A stretch of DNA of 64,000 nucleotides, taken from CAWGHZ01 sp963775315. Its GTDB lineage: Bacteria; Pseudomonadota; Alphaproteobacteria; MPNO01; DASWLB01. Positions 34,244-42,354 of this stretch are shown piece after piece. Position numbers and translations under genes: made by a program. The notes below the pieces were generated by a model. That model saw nothing but the letters and a program-made list of their open reading frames with translations. It ran no database searches and had not been told where the DNA came from. The stretch covers positions 1,054,001 through 1,118,000 of the forward strand of contig CAVZIN010000007.1 of the NCBI GenBank assembly GCA_963775315.1. The letters run 5' to 3'. Every line of letters starts with the position of its first letter. Position 1 is the stretch's first letter.

Positions 34244-35293
34244 CTATTTCCGCGCCGGCGGCTTCTCGCCGCGGCTCTTGAGAAGGTCGAGCGCGACATC
34301 GACGATCATGTCCTCCTGGCCGCCGACCATCTTGCGCCGGCCGAGTTCGACCAGTATGTCGCGCGCGTCGATGCCGTAGGTCTGCGACGCCGTCTCGGTG
34401 TGCCGGAGGAAGCTGGAATAAACGCCCGCGTAGCCGAGCGACAGCGTCTCGCGGTCGACGCGCACCGGCCGGTCCTGCAAAGGCCGCACCAGATCGTCCG
34501 CCGCGTCCATCAGCTTGAACAGGTCGCAGCCGTGATTGATGCCCATCCGGTCGGCGACGGCGACGAACACCTCGAGCGGCGCGTTGCCCGCGCCGGCGCC
34601 CATGCCGGCGAGCGAGCCGTCGATGCGTGTCCCACCGTTTTCCATCGCGATCACGTTGTGCGCGACGCCCAGCCCGAGATTGTTGTGGGCGTGCATGCCG
34701 AGCTGGGTCTTCGACATGTCGAGTACGTCGGCGAGCGCCTTGAACCGGTCGGCTACCTCGTCCATCAGGAGCGCGCCGGCCGAGTCGGTGACGAAGATGC
34801 ATTCGGCGCCATAGGATTCCATCAGCTTCGCCTGGCGGGCGAGCTCCTTCGGCGTCGTCATGTGCGACAGCATCAGCATGCCGGAGACATCCATGCCGAT
34901 CTTGCGCGCCGTCTCCATGTGCTGCCTGGCGACGTCGGCCTCGGTGCAATGGGTCGCGACACGCACGCCCTTGGCGCCGACGTGGTGCGCCGCTTCCATG
35001 TCCTCGACCGTGCCGATGCCCGGCAGCAGCAGGATGGTGAGCTGGGCGTTCTTGATGACGCTCGCCGCAGCCTCGACGTATTCGATGTCGGTGTAGCGCG
35101 AGAAGCCGTAGTTGAACGACGAGCCTTTTAGCCCGTCGCCGTGCGTCACCTCGATCGACGCGATGCCCGCCTCGTCGAGCGCCTTGGCGATCTTGCGCAC
35201 GTCCTCCAGCTCGTACTGGTGGCGGATGGCGTGCATGCCGTCGCGAAGGGACGTGTCCTGGACGAAGATGCGCTTGGATTTGTCTATCGGCAT
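34244..35293 (-). CDS. dmpG: 4-hydroxy-2-oxovalerate aldolase
   Basis: A 349-residue DmpG/MhpE-type pyruvate-dependent aldolase. Catalytic and metal residues are visible: TSLRDGMHAIRHQY (Arg17, Asp18, His21) at the start and the metal ligands of MHAHNN near residues 200-203. It cleaves 4-hydroxy-2-oxovalerate to pyruvate and acetaldehyde, and it channels the toxic acetaldehyde to its partner dehydrogenase. The dehydrogenase gene ends 7 bases upstream on the same strand, as usual for the complex. Confidence 0.95.
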   Translation of the reverse strand: MPIDKSKRIFVQDTSLRDGMHAIRHQYELEDVRKIAKALDEAGIASIEVTHGDGLKGSSFNYGFSRYTDIEYVEAAASVIKNAQLTILLLPGIGTVEDMEAAHHVGAKGVRVATHCTEADVARQHMETARKIGMDVSGMLMLSHMTTPKELARQAKLMESYGAECIFVTDSAGALLMDEVADRFKALADVLDMSKTQLGMHAHNNLGLGVAHNVIAMENGGTRIDGSLAGMGAGAGNAPLEVFVAVADRMGINHGCDLFKLMDAADDLVRPLQDRPVRVDRETLSLGYAGVYSSFLRHTETASQTYGIDARDILVELGRRKMVGGQEDMIVDVALDLLKSRGEKPPARK

Positions 35294-35300
35294 GATCGCC

Positions 35301-36245
35301 TCACGCGGCCTGGCGGAGCTCGACAAGCCGCTCGGCGGTTTTGAGCGCCGCCGAGGTCATGATGTCGAGGTTGCCCGCATATTTGGGGAGGTAGTGCCCG
35401 GCACCCTCGACCTCGAGGAAGACGGTCGATTTGAGGCCGGTGAACTCGCCATAGCCCGGGATTTTGAGCGGCCGGTTCGAGCCGAAGCGCTCGAACTGGA
35501 CCTCCTGCTTCAGCCGGTAGCCGGGCACGTAGCCTTGCACCTCGCCGACCAGGTCGGCCACCGACTTCGCTATCTTGTCGGTGTCGACATCCTCGCTGAG
35601 GCAATAGACGGTGTCGCGCATGATGAGCGGCGGCTCGGCCGGGTTGAGCACGATGATCGCCTTGCCGCGCTTGGCGCCGCCGACGACCTCGAGGCCCTTC
35701 GAGGTGGTGACGGTGAACTCGTCGATGTTGGCGCGCGTGCCCGGGCCGGCCGATTTCGACGCGATCGAGGCGACGATCTCGGCGTAGTGCACGGGCGCAA
35801 CGCGCGCAACGGCGTGCACCATTGGGATGGTCGCCTGGCCGCCGCACGAAACCATGTTGATGTTCGGCGAGTTCAAATGCTCGTCGAGATTGACCACCGG
35901 CACGACGTAGGGGCCGATCGCCGCCGGTGTGAGGTCGATCATCGTGCGCCCGGCCTTCTGCACCAGCTCCGCGTTGCGGAGGTGCGCCTTGGCGGAGGTC
36001 GCGTCGAACACGATCTCGACGTCCTTCCATTCCGGCATTTCGAGAAGACCGTCGACGCCCTTGTCGGTGGCGGCGACGCCCATGCGGCGCGCGCGGGCGA
36101 GCCCGTCGGATTCGGGATCGATGCCGACCAGCACCCCCATCTCCAGCATCTTCGAGGTGCGCATCACCTTGATCATCAGGTCGGTGCCGATATTGCCCGA
36201 TCCGATGATCGCGACCTTGTGCTTGCCTGAGCCAGAACGAGCCAT
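35301..36245 (-). CDS. dmpF: Acetaldehyde dehydrogenase (acylating)
   Basis: A 314-residue NAD- and CoA-dependent acetaldehyde dehydrogenase. The Rossmann motif GSGNIGTDLM is near residues 15-24 and the catalytic Cys134 is in MVSCGGQAT. It forms the complex with the aldolase encoded next (DmpFG), converting acetaldehyde to acetyl-CoA. Length is typical. The pentenoate hydratase gene ends 9 bases upstream. Confidence 0.95.
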   Translation of the reverse strand: MARSGSGKHKVAIIGSGNIGTDLMIKVMRTSKMLEMGVLVGIDPESDGLARARRMGVAATDKGVDGLLEMPEWKDVEIVFDATSAKAHLRNAELVQKAGRTMIDLTPAAIGPYVVPVVNLDEHLNSPNINMVSCGGQATIPMVHAVARVAPVHYAEIVASIASKSAGPGTRANIDEFTVTTSKGLEVVGGAKRGKAIIVLNPAEPPLIMRDTVYCLSEDVDTDKIAKSVADLVGEVQGYVPGYRLKQEVQFERFGSNRPLKIPGYGEFTGLKSTVFLEVEGAGHYLPKYAGNLDIMTSAALKTAERLVELRQAA

Positions 36246-36254
36246 GCGGAACTC

Positions 36255-37043
36255 CTATTCCTTCGCGAAGGCGGCGCGCACGGAGCCGAGCCCGGAAATG
36301 CGGGCCTCCAGAACGTCGCCGGGCACGACGGGCGCCATCGGCCCGAGCGCGCCGGTCATCACCACGTCGCCGGCCTTCAGCGGCATGCCGACCTCCACCA
36401 TCTTGCGGGCGAGCCAGAGGGCCGCGATCAGCGGATTGCCGAGGCAGGCGATTCCCGCCCCGACCGATACCTGGTCGCCCTTGTTCTCCATCACCATGCC
36501 GGCGAGGCGGAGGTCGACCTTGTCGAGCGCGACCGGCGTCGTGCCGAGCACGAACAGGCCGGACGATGCGTTGTCGGCGATGGTGTCGACGATCTTGATG
36601 TCCCACTTGGCGATGCGCGAGCCGACCACCTCGATCGCCGGCAGGGCGTAGGCCGTCGCCTTGATCAGGTCGGGGAGGGTGAGCTGGCTCTGGCTTAGGT
36701 CGTGGTCCAGCACGAGGGCCACCTCGGCCTCGACGCGCGGCTGCATCACGCGCGTCACCGGGATCTCTTCGCCGTCGCAGAAGCACATGTCGGCGAACAG
36801 CATGCCGTAGTCTGGCTGGTCGACGCCGAGCTGCTTCTGCACGGCCTTCGCCGTCAGTCCGATCTTGCGCCCGGTCGGCCGGCGGCCCTCGGCGAGCCAG
36901 CGCTCCGTATTGACGCGCTGCACGGCGTAGGCCGCGTCGACGTCGCCCGCGGGCAGCGAGTCGCGAACGGGCGGGCAGGGAACGCCCGAGTCCCATGCCT
37001 TGCGGATGATCTCGGCGGCGGCTTCGATCGCCTCACTGGCCAT
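36255..37043 (-). CDS. dmpE: 2-keto-4-pentenoate hydratase
   Basis: A 262-residue hydratase of the same fold as the decarboxylase (fumarylacetoacetase-like in this family). The hydratase branch is recognised by GRKIGLTAKAVQKQLGVDQPDYG and VMQPRVEAEVALVLD. It adds water to 2-hydroxypenta-2,4-dienoate to give 4-hydroxy-2-oxovalerate, feeding the aldolase. It lies between the semialdehyde dehydrogenase and acetaldehyde dehydrogenase genes on the minus strand with short spacers. Confidence 0.93.
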   Translation of the reverse strand: MASEAIEAAAEIIRKAWDSGVPCPPVRDSLPAGDVDAAYAVQRVNTERWLAEGRRPTGRKIGLTAKAVQKQLGVDQPDYGMLFADMCFCDGEEIPVTRVMQPRVEAEVALVLDHDLSQSQLTLPDLIKATAYALPAIEVVGSRIAKWDIKIVDTIADNASSGLFVLGTTPVALDKVDLRLAGMVMENKGDQVSVGAGIACLGNPLIAALWLARKMVEVGMPLKAGDVVMTGALGPMAPVVPGDVLEARISGLGSVRAAFAKE

Positions 37044-37064
37044 GACGCGCCCTCCGTCCCGCCG

Positions 37065-38552
37065 TCATAGCTTGATGCAGATGTTGCGCTGCTCGCCGTA
37101 GAAGTTGAGCGCGTGCACGCCACCCTCGCGGCCGATGCCCGACAGCTTCACTCCGCCGAATGGCGTGCGCAGATCGCGCAGGAACCAGCAGTTCACCCAG
37201 GTGATGCCGGTCACCACCTTCTTCGCCATGCGGTGGCCGCGGCCGAGGTTCTGCGTCCAGATCGCCGAGCACAGCCCGTATGGCGTGTCGTTCGCCATCG
37301 CCGCCGCCTCGTCCTCGTCGTCGAACGGGGTGACGTGGCAGACCGGCCCGAAGATCTCCTCCTTCTGGGTGCGCGAATCCTCGCCGAGGCCGACCAGCAC
37401 CGTCGGCTGCACGTAGGCGCCCTGGTCCTTCTCGTCGTTGAAGAGCGGCACGCCGCCGCCGGTCAGCACCTGGGCGCCCTCCTTGCGGGCGAGCTCGTAG
37501 TAGCCGGTCACCTTGTCGCGATGATCGCGAGAGATCAGCGGGCCCATGGTCGTTGACTGCTCCTCGGGCCGGCCGAGCTTCTGCGCCTCGGCGCGCTTCA
37601 CCAGACCCTCGACGAAGCGGTCGAAGATCTTGCGCTCGACATAGACCCGCTCGGAGCAGAGGCAGACCTGACCGGTGTTCATGAAGGACGAGCGCGCCGT
37701 GCCATCGAGCGCCGCGTCGAAATCGGCGTCGGCGAAGACGATAGCGGGGTTCTTGCCGCCCAGCTCGAAGGACAGCGCCTTGATGTTGGGCGCCGCCGAT
37801 TTCATGATCTCGCTGCCGGTGCGAGTCTCGCCGGTGAAGGTGATGGCGTCGACCCCCGGGTGGCGCGACAGGAATTCGCCCGCCGAATCCGGCCCGAACC
37901 CGTGGATCACGCTGAACGCGCCGTCGGGCACGCCGGCCTCCTTCATCACCTCGGCGAGAAGGGTGGCGGTCGAGGGCGTCTCTTCCGACGGCTTCAGGAT
38001 CACCGCGTTGCCGCAGGCCATGGCGGGCGCGATCTTCCAGGTCGAAAGCAAGAGCGGCAGGTTCCACGGCGAGATGACGCCGACGACGCCGTGCGGCTCG
38101 CGGATCGAGTAGTTGAGCGCACCTGCGCCGTCGGGCGTGTCCATCGGATAGCACTCGGTGCCCATCGACTTCGCGAGGTCGGCGAAGATGCGGAAGTTCG
38201 CCGCGCCGCGCGGAATGTCGAGGTGCGAGGCGAGTGAGCGCGGCTTGCCGGTGTCGGCGCACTCGGCGTCGACGAACTCGTCGAAGCGCTTCTCGATGCC
38301 ATCCGCCACCTTGTAGAGAAGGTTGCAGCGCTCGGCCATGGGAAGCTTGCCCCACTTGCCCGTCATCGCCGCGCGCGCGCCATCGACCGTCTTGTCGACC
38401 GTCGCCTTGTCGGCCTCGTGCACCTTGGCGACCAGCGCGCCGTCGACGGGCGAGATGTCGTCGAACGTCTTGCCGGTCGAGACGAAGGCGCCGCCGACGA
38501 AATTGGCGAGCTCCTTGGCGGCATGAGCGGTGTCGGATTTCCGGGTGGCCAT
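37065..38552 (-). CDS. dmpC: 2-hydroxymuconic semialdehyde dehydrogenase
   Basis: A 495-residue aldehyde dehydrogenase. Catalytic Cys297 is in NTGQVCLCSER, catalytic Glu in FELGGKNPAI, and NAD-site GETRTGSEI. The branch is that of 2-hydroxymuconate semialdehyde dehydrogenase (XylG/DmpC): note the LLSTWKIAPAMACGNAV. It oxidises the ring-cleavage product to 4-oxalocrotonate. It is the first gene of the minus-strand lower-pathway run, so the promoter is upstream of 38552. No extradiol dioxygenase or oxalocrotonate tautomerase gene is found next to it. Confidence 0.92.
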   Translation of the reverse strand: MATRKSDTAHAAKELANFVGGAFVSTGKTFDDISPVDGALVAKVHEADKATVDKTVDGARAAMTGKWGKLPMAERCNLLYKVADGIEKRFDEFVDAECADTGKPRSLASHLDIPRGAANFRIFADLAKSMGTECYPMDTPDGAGALNYSIREPHGVVGVISPWNLPLLLSTWKIAPAMACGNAVILKPSEETPSTATLLAEVMKEAGVPDGAFSVIHGFGPDSAGEFLSRHPGVDAITFTGETRTGSEIMKSAAPNIKALSFELGGKNPAIVFADADFDAALDGTARSSFMNTGQVCLCSERVYVERKIFDRFVEGLVKRAEAQKLGRPEEQSTTMGPLISRDHRDKVTGYYELARKEGAQVLTGGGVPLFNDEKDQGAYVQPTVLVGLGEDSRTQKEEIFGPVCHVTPFDDEDEAAAMANDTPYGLCSAIWTQNLGRGHRMAKKVVTGITWVNCWFLRDLRTPFGGVKLSGIGREGGVHALNFYGEQRNICIKL

Positions 38553-38703
38553 GTTGCGCCTCCCCCGAGCGGGACTCGGGCCGTGGAATGCAGGACAACG
38601 GCGGGATGCGCGGCCCCTGAAACGCCGCGCGCCGTCTGGTTTCGGAAGCTAGGTGAGGGGCCGGAACGTGTCAAGGCGAGGGGGTGTGCTATATGCTCCG
38701 CGC

Positions 38704-39411
38704 ATGTGCGGACGCTACTCGATCACCACGGCCCCGGAGGCGCTGCGGCGCCTCTTCGAGTTCTACAACCTGCCCAACCTCGCCCCCCGCTACAACGTGG
38801 CCCCGACCCAGTCCGCCCCGGTGGTGCGACGGACCGAAGACGGGCGGCGCGAACTCGCCATGCTGCGCTGGGGGCTGGTGCCGCACTGGGCGAAGGACAT
38901 GACGATTGCGTCGCGCCTGATCAACGCGCGGGGCGACACAGTGGCGGAGAAGCCGGCCTATCGCGACGCCTTCCACGCGCGCCGCTGCCTGGTGCCGGCC
39001 GACGGGTTCTACGAATGGCGCGCCGAGAACGGCCTCCGCCAGCCATTCCGCATCGGCATGAAGGGCGGTTTGCCGTTCGCCTTCGCCGGGCTCTGGGAGC
39101 GCTGGACCGCGAAGGAGGCGGTGGGCCAGATCGCCGCCGGCGAGACGTTCGAGACCTTCACCATCGTCACCACCGACGCGAACGCCAAGCTGCGTCCCAT
39201 CCACGAGCGCATGCCGGTGATCCTCGCGCCCGAGGATTACGATGCCTGGTTCGACACCGCGCCCGAGCACACGGCGGCGGCGCGCGCCCTGCTGCGCCCC
39301 TATCCGGAGGGGCCGATGGCGTTCTACCGGGTGTCGACCAGGGTCAATAATGTGCGAAACGATGACGCGGACTGCATCCGCCCCCTCGCCGCAATGACGT
39401 CGACAGCGTAG
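38704..39411 (+). CDS. SOS response-associated peptidase (SRAP/YedK/HMCES-like)
   Basis: A 235-residue SRAP protein. Cys2 directly after the initiator Met (MCGRYS) is the residue that crosslinks abasic sites; the substrate pocket includes NVAPTQ, NARGDTVAEKP and FYEW. The protein forms a covalent link to abasic sites in single-stranded DNA and protects them. An AT-rich TATATG at 38690-38695 is 9 bases before the ATG and no Shine-Dalgarno sequence is present, so the mRNA may be leaderless. It is divergent from the meta pathway operon with 151 bases between starts. Confidence 0.93.
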   Translation: MCGRYSITTAPEALRRLFEFYNLPNLAPRYNVAPTQSAPVVRRTEDGRRELAMLRWGLVPHWAKDMTIASRLINARGDTVAEKPAYRDAFHARRCLVPADGFYEWRAENGLRQPFRIGMKGGLPFAFAGLWERWTAKEAVGQIAAGETFETFTIVTTDANAKLRPIHERMPVILAPEDYDAWFDTAPEHTAAARALLRPYPEGPMAFYRVSTRVNNVRNDDADCIRPLAAMTSTA

Positions 39412-39523
39412 CATTTGCAACGGCCGCGAACCGTGTCCACAGGGTGCGCCCCTTATGCACGGTACATACAGAGAACGGAGTGAAAGCGCCCACTGAAATC
39501 TGGCATCGCGGGCCAGTTTCCGG

Positions 39524-39551
39524 TTGCAACGAAACCCCTCCCATATATAGT
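39524..39551 (+). promoter_or_regulatory. Candidate sigma-70 promoter of gcrA
   Basis: TTGCAA (39524-39529) and TATAGT (39546-39551) are separated by 16 bases; the expected transcript start near 39558 is about 60 bases before the gcrA ATG. Confidence 0.5.
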
Positions 39552-39618
39552 AGAAATTGCCGTTCCACCCGCAGAATGTTGGGGGTCAACTACAAAGGCA
39601 GACAGGAGGGGTTTGGCG

Positions 39619-39993
39619 ATGGAATGGACTCACGAACGCGTCGAGACCTTGACCCGTCTTTGGGCCGAAGGGTTCTCTGCCCGGCAGATCGCCGACAAGC
39701 TGGGCGGCATCACCCGCAACGCCGTGATCGGCAAGGCACATCGGCTGAATTTGAGACGCGGGGTCGAGCGGAACGTCGCTCCGCCTGAACCCGTGGCGCC
39801 GCCGCCTCCGCCGCGCGAGGAGCCGGTGCCTGAGCCGCGCGCCGACTTCAAAAGCTGGATGTGCCGCTGGCCGACCCACGATTCCGGCAAGTTCGGCCTG
39901 TTCATCTGCGGCAAGACCTGCCAGCCGGGCCGCCATTACTGCGCCGAGCACCTGACACTCGCCTACGTCCAGAAGAAGCGCTCGGCCGCCTGA
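39619..39993 (+). CDS. gcrA: GcrA cell-cycle regulator
   Basis: A 124-residue GcrA-type protein, shorter than the Caulobacter form (about 170) mainly in the Pro-rich linker. The N-terminal DNA-binding domain is complete: WTHERVETLTRLWAEGFSARQIADKLGGITRNAVIGKAHRLN. The C-terminal part has Cys82, 97, 101 and 108 in an order that could bind zinc, matching the conserved sigma-70-interacting domain. GcrA recognises GANTC sites methylated by CcrM and recruits RNA polymerase to cell-cycle genes. AGGAGG lies 9 bases upstream of ATG 39619. The presence of this gene predicts CcrM methylation in this organism. Confidence 0.93.
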   Translation: MEWTHERVETLTRLWAEGFSARQIADKLGGITRNAVIGKAHRLNLRRGVERNVAPPEPVAPPPPPREEPVPEPRADFKSWMCRWPTHDSGKFGLFICGKTCQPGRHYCAEHLTLAYVQKKRSAA

Positions 39994-40000
39994 CCTCGAT

Positions 40001-40027
40001 CCCTCTCCGTCCTCGCGGCGGAGAGGG
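40001..40027 (+). repeat. Palindromic repeat, family B copy 2, after gcrA
   Basis: CCCTCTCCG (40001-40009) pairs with CGGAGAGGG (40019-40027). It follows gcrA by 7 bases and precedes the rpsD promoter, so it could terminate gcrA transcription, though no T run follows. Confidence 0.5.
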
Positions 40028-40034
40028 AGTTGGT

Positions 40035-40062
40035 TTGACATCGCTCGCGCGATCCCTATACT
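40035..40062 (+). promoter_or_regulatory. Strong sigma-70-like promoter of rpsD
   Basis: TTGACA (40035-40040), 16-base spacer, TATACT (40057-40062): an almost perfect consensus. The transcript would start near 40069, about 87 bases before the rpsD ATG. Confidence 0.8.
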
Positions 40063-40155
40063 CCGCCGCCTTCCCGAGAACGTGGGCACACGCCCCGCCG
40101 CCGCCTCGCGCGGGCCGGACTATCGGGACATGAACGCGAACGAAGGAGGAGCGCG

Positions 40156-40770
40156 ATGACCAAGCGCGTCCAGTCGAAGTACAAGATCAACCGCCGCCTC
40201 GGGGTCAATCTCTGGGGCCGGCCCAAGAGCCCCCTCAACAACCGCGAATACCCGCCGGGCCAGCATGGCCAGCGCCGCCGCAAGCCGTCCGATTTCGGGA
40301 CGCAGCTTATGGCGAAGCAGAAACTCAAGGGCTATTACGGCAATATCGGCGAACGCCAGTTCCGCCGCATCTACGAAGAGGCGACGCGCCTCCGCGGCGA
40401 TACGGTCGAGACGCTGATCGGTCTGCTCGAGCGCCGGCTCGACGCGGTGATCTACCGCATGAAGTTCGTGCCGACGGTGTTCGCCGCGCGCCAGTTCGTG
40501 AGCCACGGCCACATCAACGTCAACGGCCGCCGGGTCAACATCCCCTCTTACCGGGTGAAGGAGGGCGACGTGATCGAGGTCCGCGACAAGGCGAAGAATT
40601 TCGGCACCGTCGCCGAGGCGGTCGAGTCCACCGAGCGCGACGTGCCCGACTATGTGGACGTCGACCATCACGCCCTCAAGGGCACGTTCACGCGCACGCC
40701 CAAGCTCGCCGACGTGCCCTACCCGGTGAAGATGGAACCCAACCTGGTGGTCGAGTTCTACTCGCGGTAA
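40156..40770 (+). CDS. rpsD: 30S ribosomal protein S4
   Basis: A 204-residue S4 with the S4 RNA-binding segment (RRLDAVIYRMKFVPTVFAARQFVSHGHINVNGRRVNIPSYRVKEGD) in the second half and the usual N-terminal domain (MTKRVQSKYKINRRLG; NNREYPPGQHG). It binds 16S rRNA early in 30S assembly. In alphaproteobacteria it is a stand-alone gene, as here. AAGGAGGAG lies 7 bases before ATG 40156, under the strong promoter at 40035-40062. Confidence 0.98.
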   Translation: MTKRVQSKYKINRRLGVNLWGRPKSPLNNREYPPGQHGQRRRKPSDFGTQLMAKQKLKGYYGNIGERQFRRIYEEATRLRGDTVETLIGLLERRLDAVIYRMKFVPTVFAARQFVSHGHINVNGRRVNIPSYRVKEGDVIEVRDKAKNFGTVAEAVESTERDVPDYVDVDHHALKGTFTRTPKLADVPYPVKMEPNLVVEFYSR

Positions 40771-40793
40771 CCGCCGGGAACCGGACGTGCTAA

Positions 40794-40816
40794 CCTCCCG
40801 GCCTCAAGCCGGGAGG
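40794..40816 (+). promoter_or_regulatory. Hairpin that includes the Shine-Dalgarno of the VOC gene
   Basis: CCTCCCGGC (40794-40802) pairs perfectly with GCCGGGAGG (40808-40816). The right arm is the Shine-Dalgarno sequence GGGAGG, 5 bases before ATG 40822. The hairpin may also mark the end of the rpsD transcript. Confidence 0.5.
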
Positions 40817-40821
40817 AAGCC

Positions 40822-41628
40822 ATGTTCGCCAAGCTCAACCATCTCGCCATCACCACGGACCAGTACACGGTCCTTGGGATGTTCTACCGCGCCTATTTCG
40901 GCATGAAGGTGTCGGGCGACGCCGAACGCGAGCGTTCCGCCATCTCAGTCGGCGACGGCTATGTCGGGATGACGCTGATCCCGCGCCGGGCGGGACGGCG
41001 CGGCGGGCTCGACCATTTCGGCATCGAGGTCGCCGATTTCGAGAAGGCGTGCGACCGCATCCGCAAGGACTGGCCCGGCATCGAGATCGTGAAGCGTCCG
41101 GGCAATCGCCCGTTCGCCAGCTTCTCGACCCACGACCCCGCCGGCAATTATTTCGACCTGTCGCAGCGCGGCCACGAGAACCGCGCGGAGGTCTACGAGA
41201 TGGACGGCTGGCAGCAGGAGACGACCCTCAGCCACTTTGCCATCCGCGTGCGCGAGCCGGAGCGGGTCACGCGGTTCTACCAGGACGTGTTCGAGCTCGA
41301 GCCACGCAACGAGCCGACCGAGGGCGGTGCCCAGCTCACCGACGGGCGGATGACGCTGATGATCCTGCCGTGGAAGATCTCGGATTTCAACGGAACGGGG
41401 ATCGAGCAGCCGGCGCTCGACCATATCGGGTTCGAGGTGCCGGACCTCGCGAAGTTCGAGGCGCGCGTCGCCAAGCTGCACACCGCGAACCCGCACATCT
41501 GGCCGCGGCCGATCGACTTCAACGAGGAGGGAAAGGCGCGGCTCAACCTGTTCAAGCGCTGCCCGCGCGGCCAGTATCACATGGCCGACCCGGACGGCAC
41601 GCTGATCGACGTCGCCGAGCGCCACTGA
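40822..41628 (+). CDS. Two-domain VOC superfamily protein (extradiol dioxygenase-like)
   Basis: A 268-residue protein with two vicinal-oxygen-chelate modules: HLAITTD..YTVLGMFY..HFGIEVADF..NYFDLSQ (1-115) and SHFAIRVREP..DHIGFEVPDL..DGTLIDVAE (130-268). The His residues at each module (His8 and His57-like; His132 and the final Glu) are the usual metal ligands, with a final Glu in the second module (LIDVAE). Such proteins can be extradiol ring-cleavage dioxygenases or lactoylglutathione-type isomerases. It could supply the missing ring-cleavage activity for the meta pathway 3 kb away, but it is on the opposite strand and this is speculative. Confidence 0.7.
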   Translation: MFAKLNHLAITTDQYTVLGMFYRAYFGMKVSGDAERERSAISVGDGYVGMTLIPRRAGRRGGLDHFGIEVADFEKACDRIRKDWPGIEIVKRPGNRPFASFSTHDPAGNYFDLSQRGHENRAEVYEMDGWQQETTLSHFAIRVREPERVTRFYQDVFELEPRNEPTEGGAQLTDGRMTLMILPWKISDFNGTGIEQPALDHIGFEVPDLAKFEARVAKLHTANPHIWPRPIDFNEEGKARLNLFKRCPRGQYHMADPDGTLIDVAERH

Positions 41629-41636
41629 ACGTGAGC

Positions 41637-41659
41637 GGGGCGGGTCTGGGACCCGCCCC
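41637..41659. repeat. Palindromic repeat, family A copy 2
   Basis: GGGGCGGGTC-TGG-GACCCGCCCC, same 10-bp arms as 20164-20186 with a different 3-base loop, just after the VOC gene. Confidence 0.6.
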
Positions 41660-41722
41660 TACACGCAAAATCCTTCAGTACCCGTAAGGGGCCGTTCCCC
41701 GACCGGCCCGTGCGCTTGGCAG

Positions 41723-42070
<348 letters not shown>

Positions 42071-42093
42071 GGGACCGTCCTCTGGGTTCGGGT

Positions 42094-42336
42094 TCAGGCG
42101 GCGCCTTCGGGGACCGAGGTCTGCAGGGCGAGCGCGTGCAGCTCGCCGCCGACGCGGCCCTGCAGCGCCTGGTAGACGAGCTGGTGCTGCTGCACCCGCG
42201 TCTTGCCCTTGAAGGCGGCGGAGGTGATGTAGGCGGCGAAATGGTCGCCGTCGCCCGCCAGATCCTCCAGGCGCACCTGCGCGTCGGGCAGGGCCTCCTT
42301 GATCAGCCGTTCGATCTCGGCGGGATCCATCGCCAT
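42094..42336 (-). CDS. bolA: BolA family protein
   Basis: An 80-residue BolA/IbaG-like protein. The helix-turn region FKGKTRVQQHQLVYQAL carries the conserved cluster-ligand His in QQHQLVY. It pairs with monothiol glutaredoxin to bind Fe-S clusters. Start at 42336 (MAM) or the next ATG at 42330. It is the gene between purL and grxD, an order frequent in alphaproteobacteria. Confidence 0.93.
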   Translation of the reverse strand: MAMDPAEIERLIKEALPDAQVRLEDLAGDGDHFAAYITSAAFKGKTRVQQHQLVYQALQGRVGGELHALALQTSVPEGAA

Positions 42337-42354
42337 CGGGGAAGGCTCCGTTTC

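Noticed and set aside
40822..41628. Certain assignment of the VOC protein as extradiol dioxygenase
   Set aside because: The VOC fold is shared with isomerases; metal ligands cannot be assigned from sequence with confidence, so it is left as VOC.
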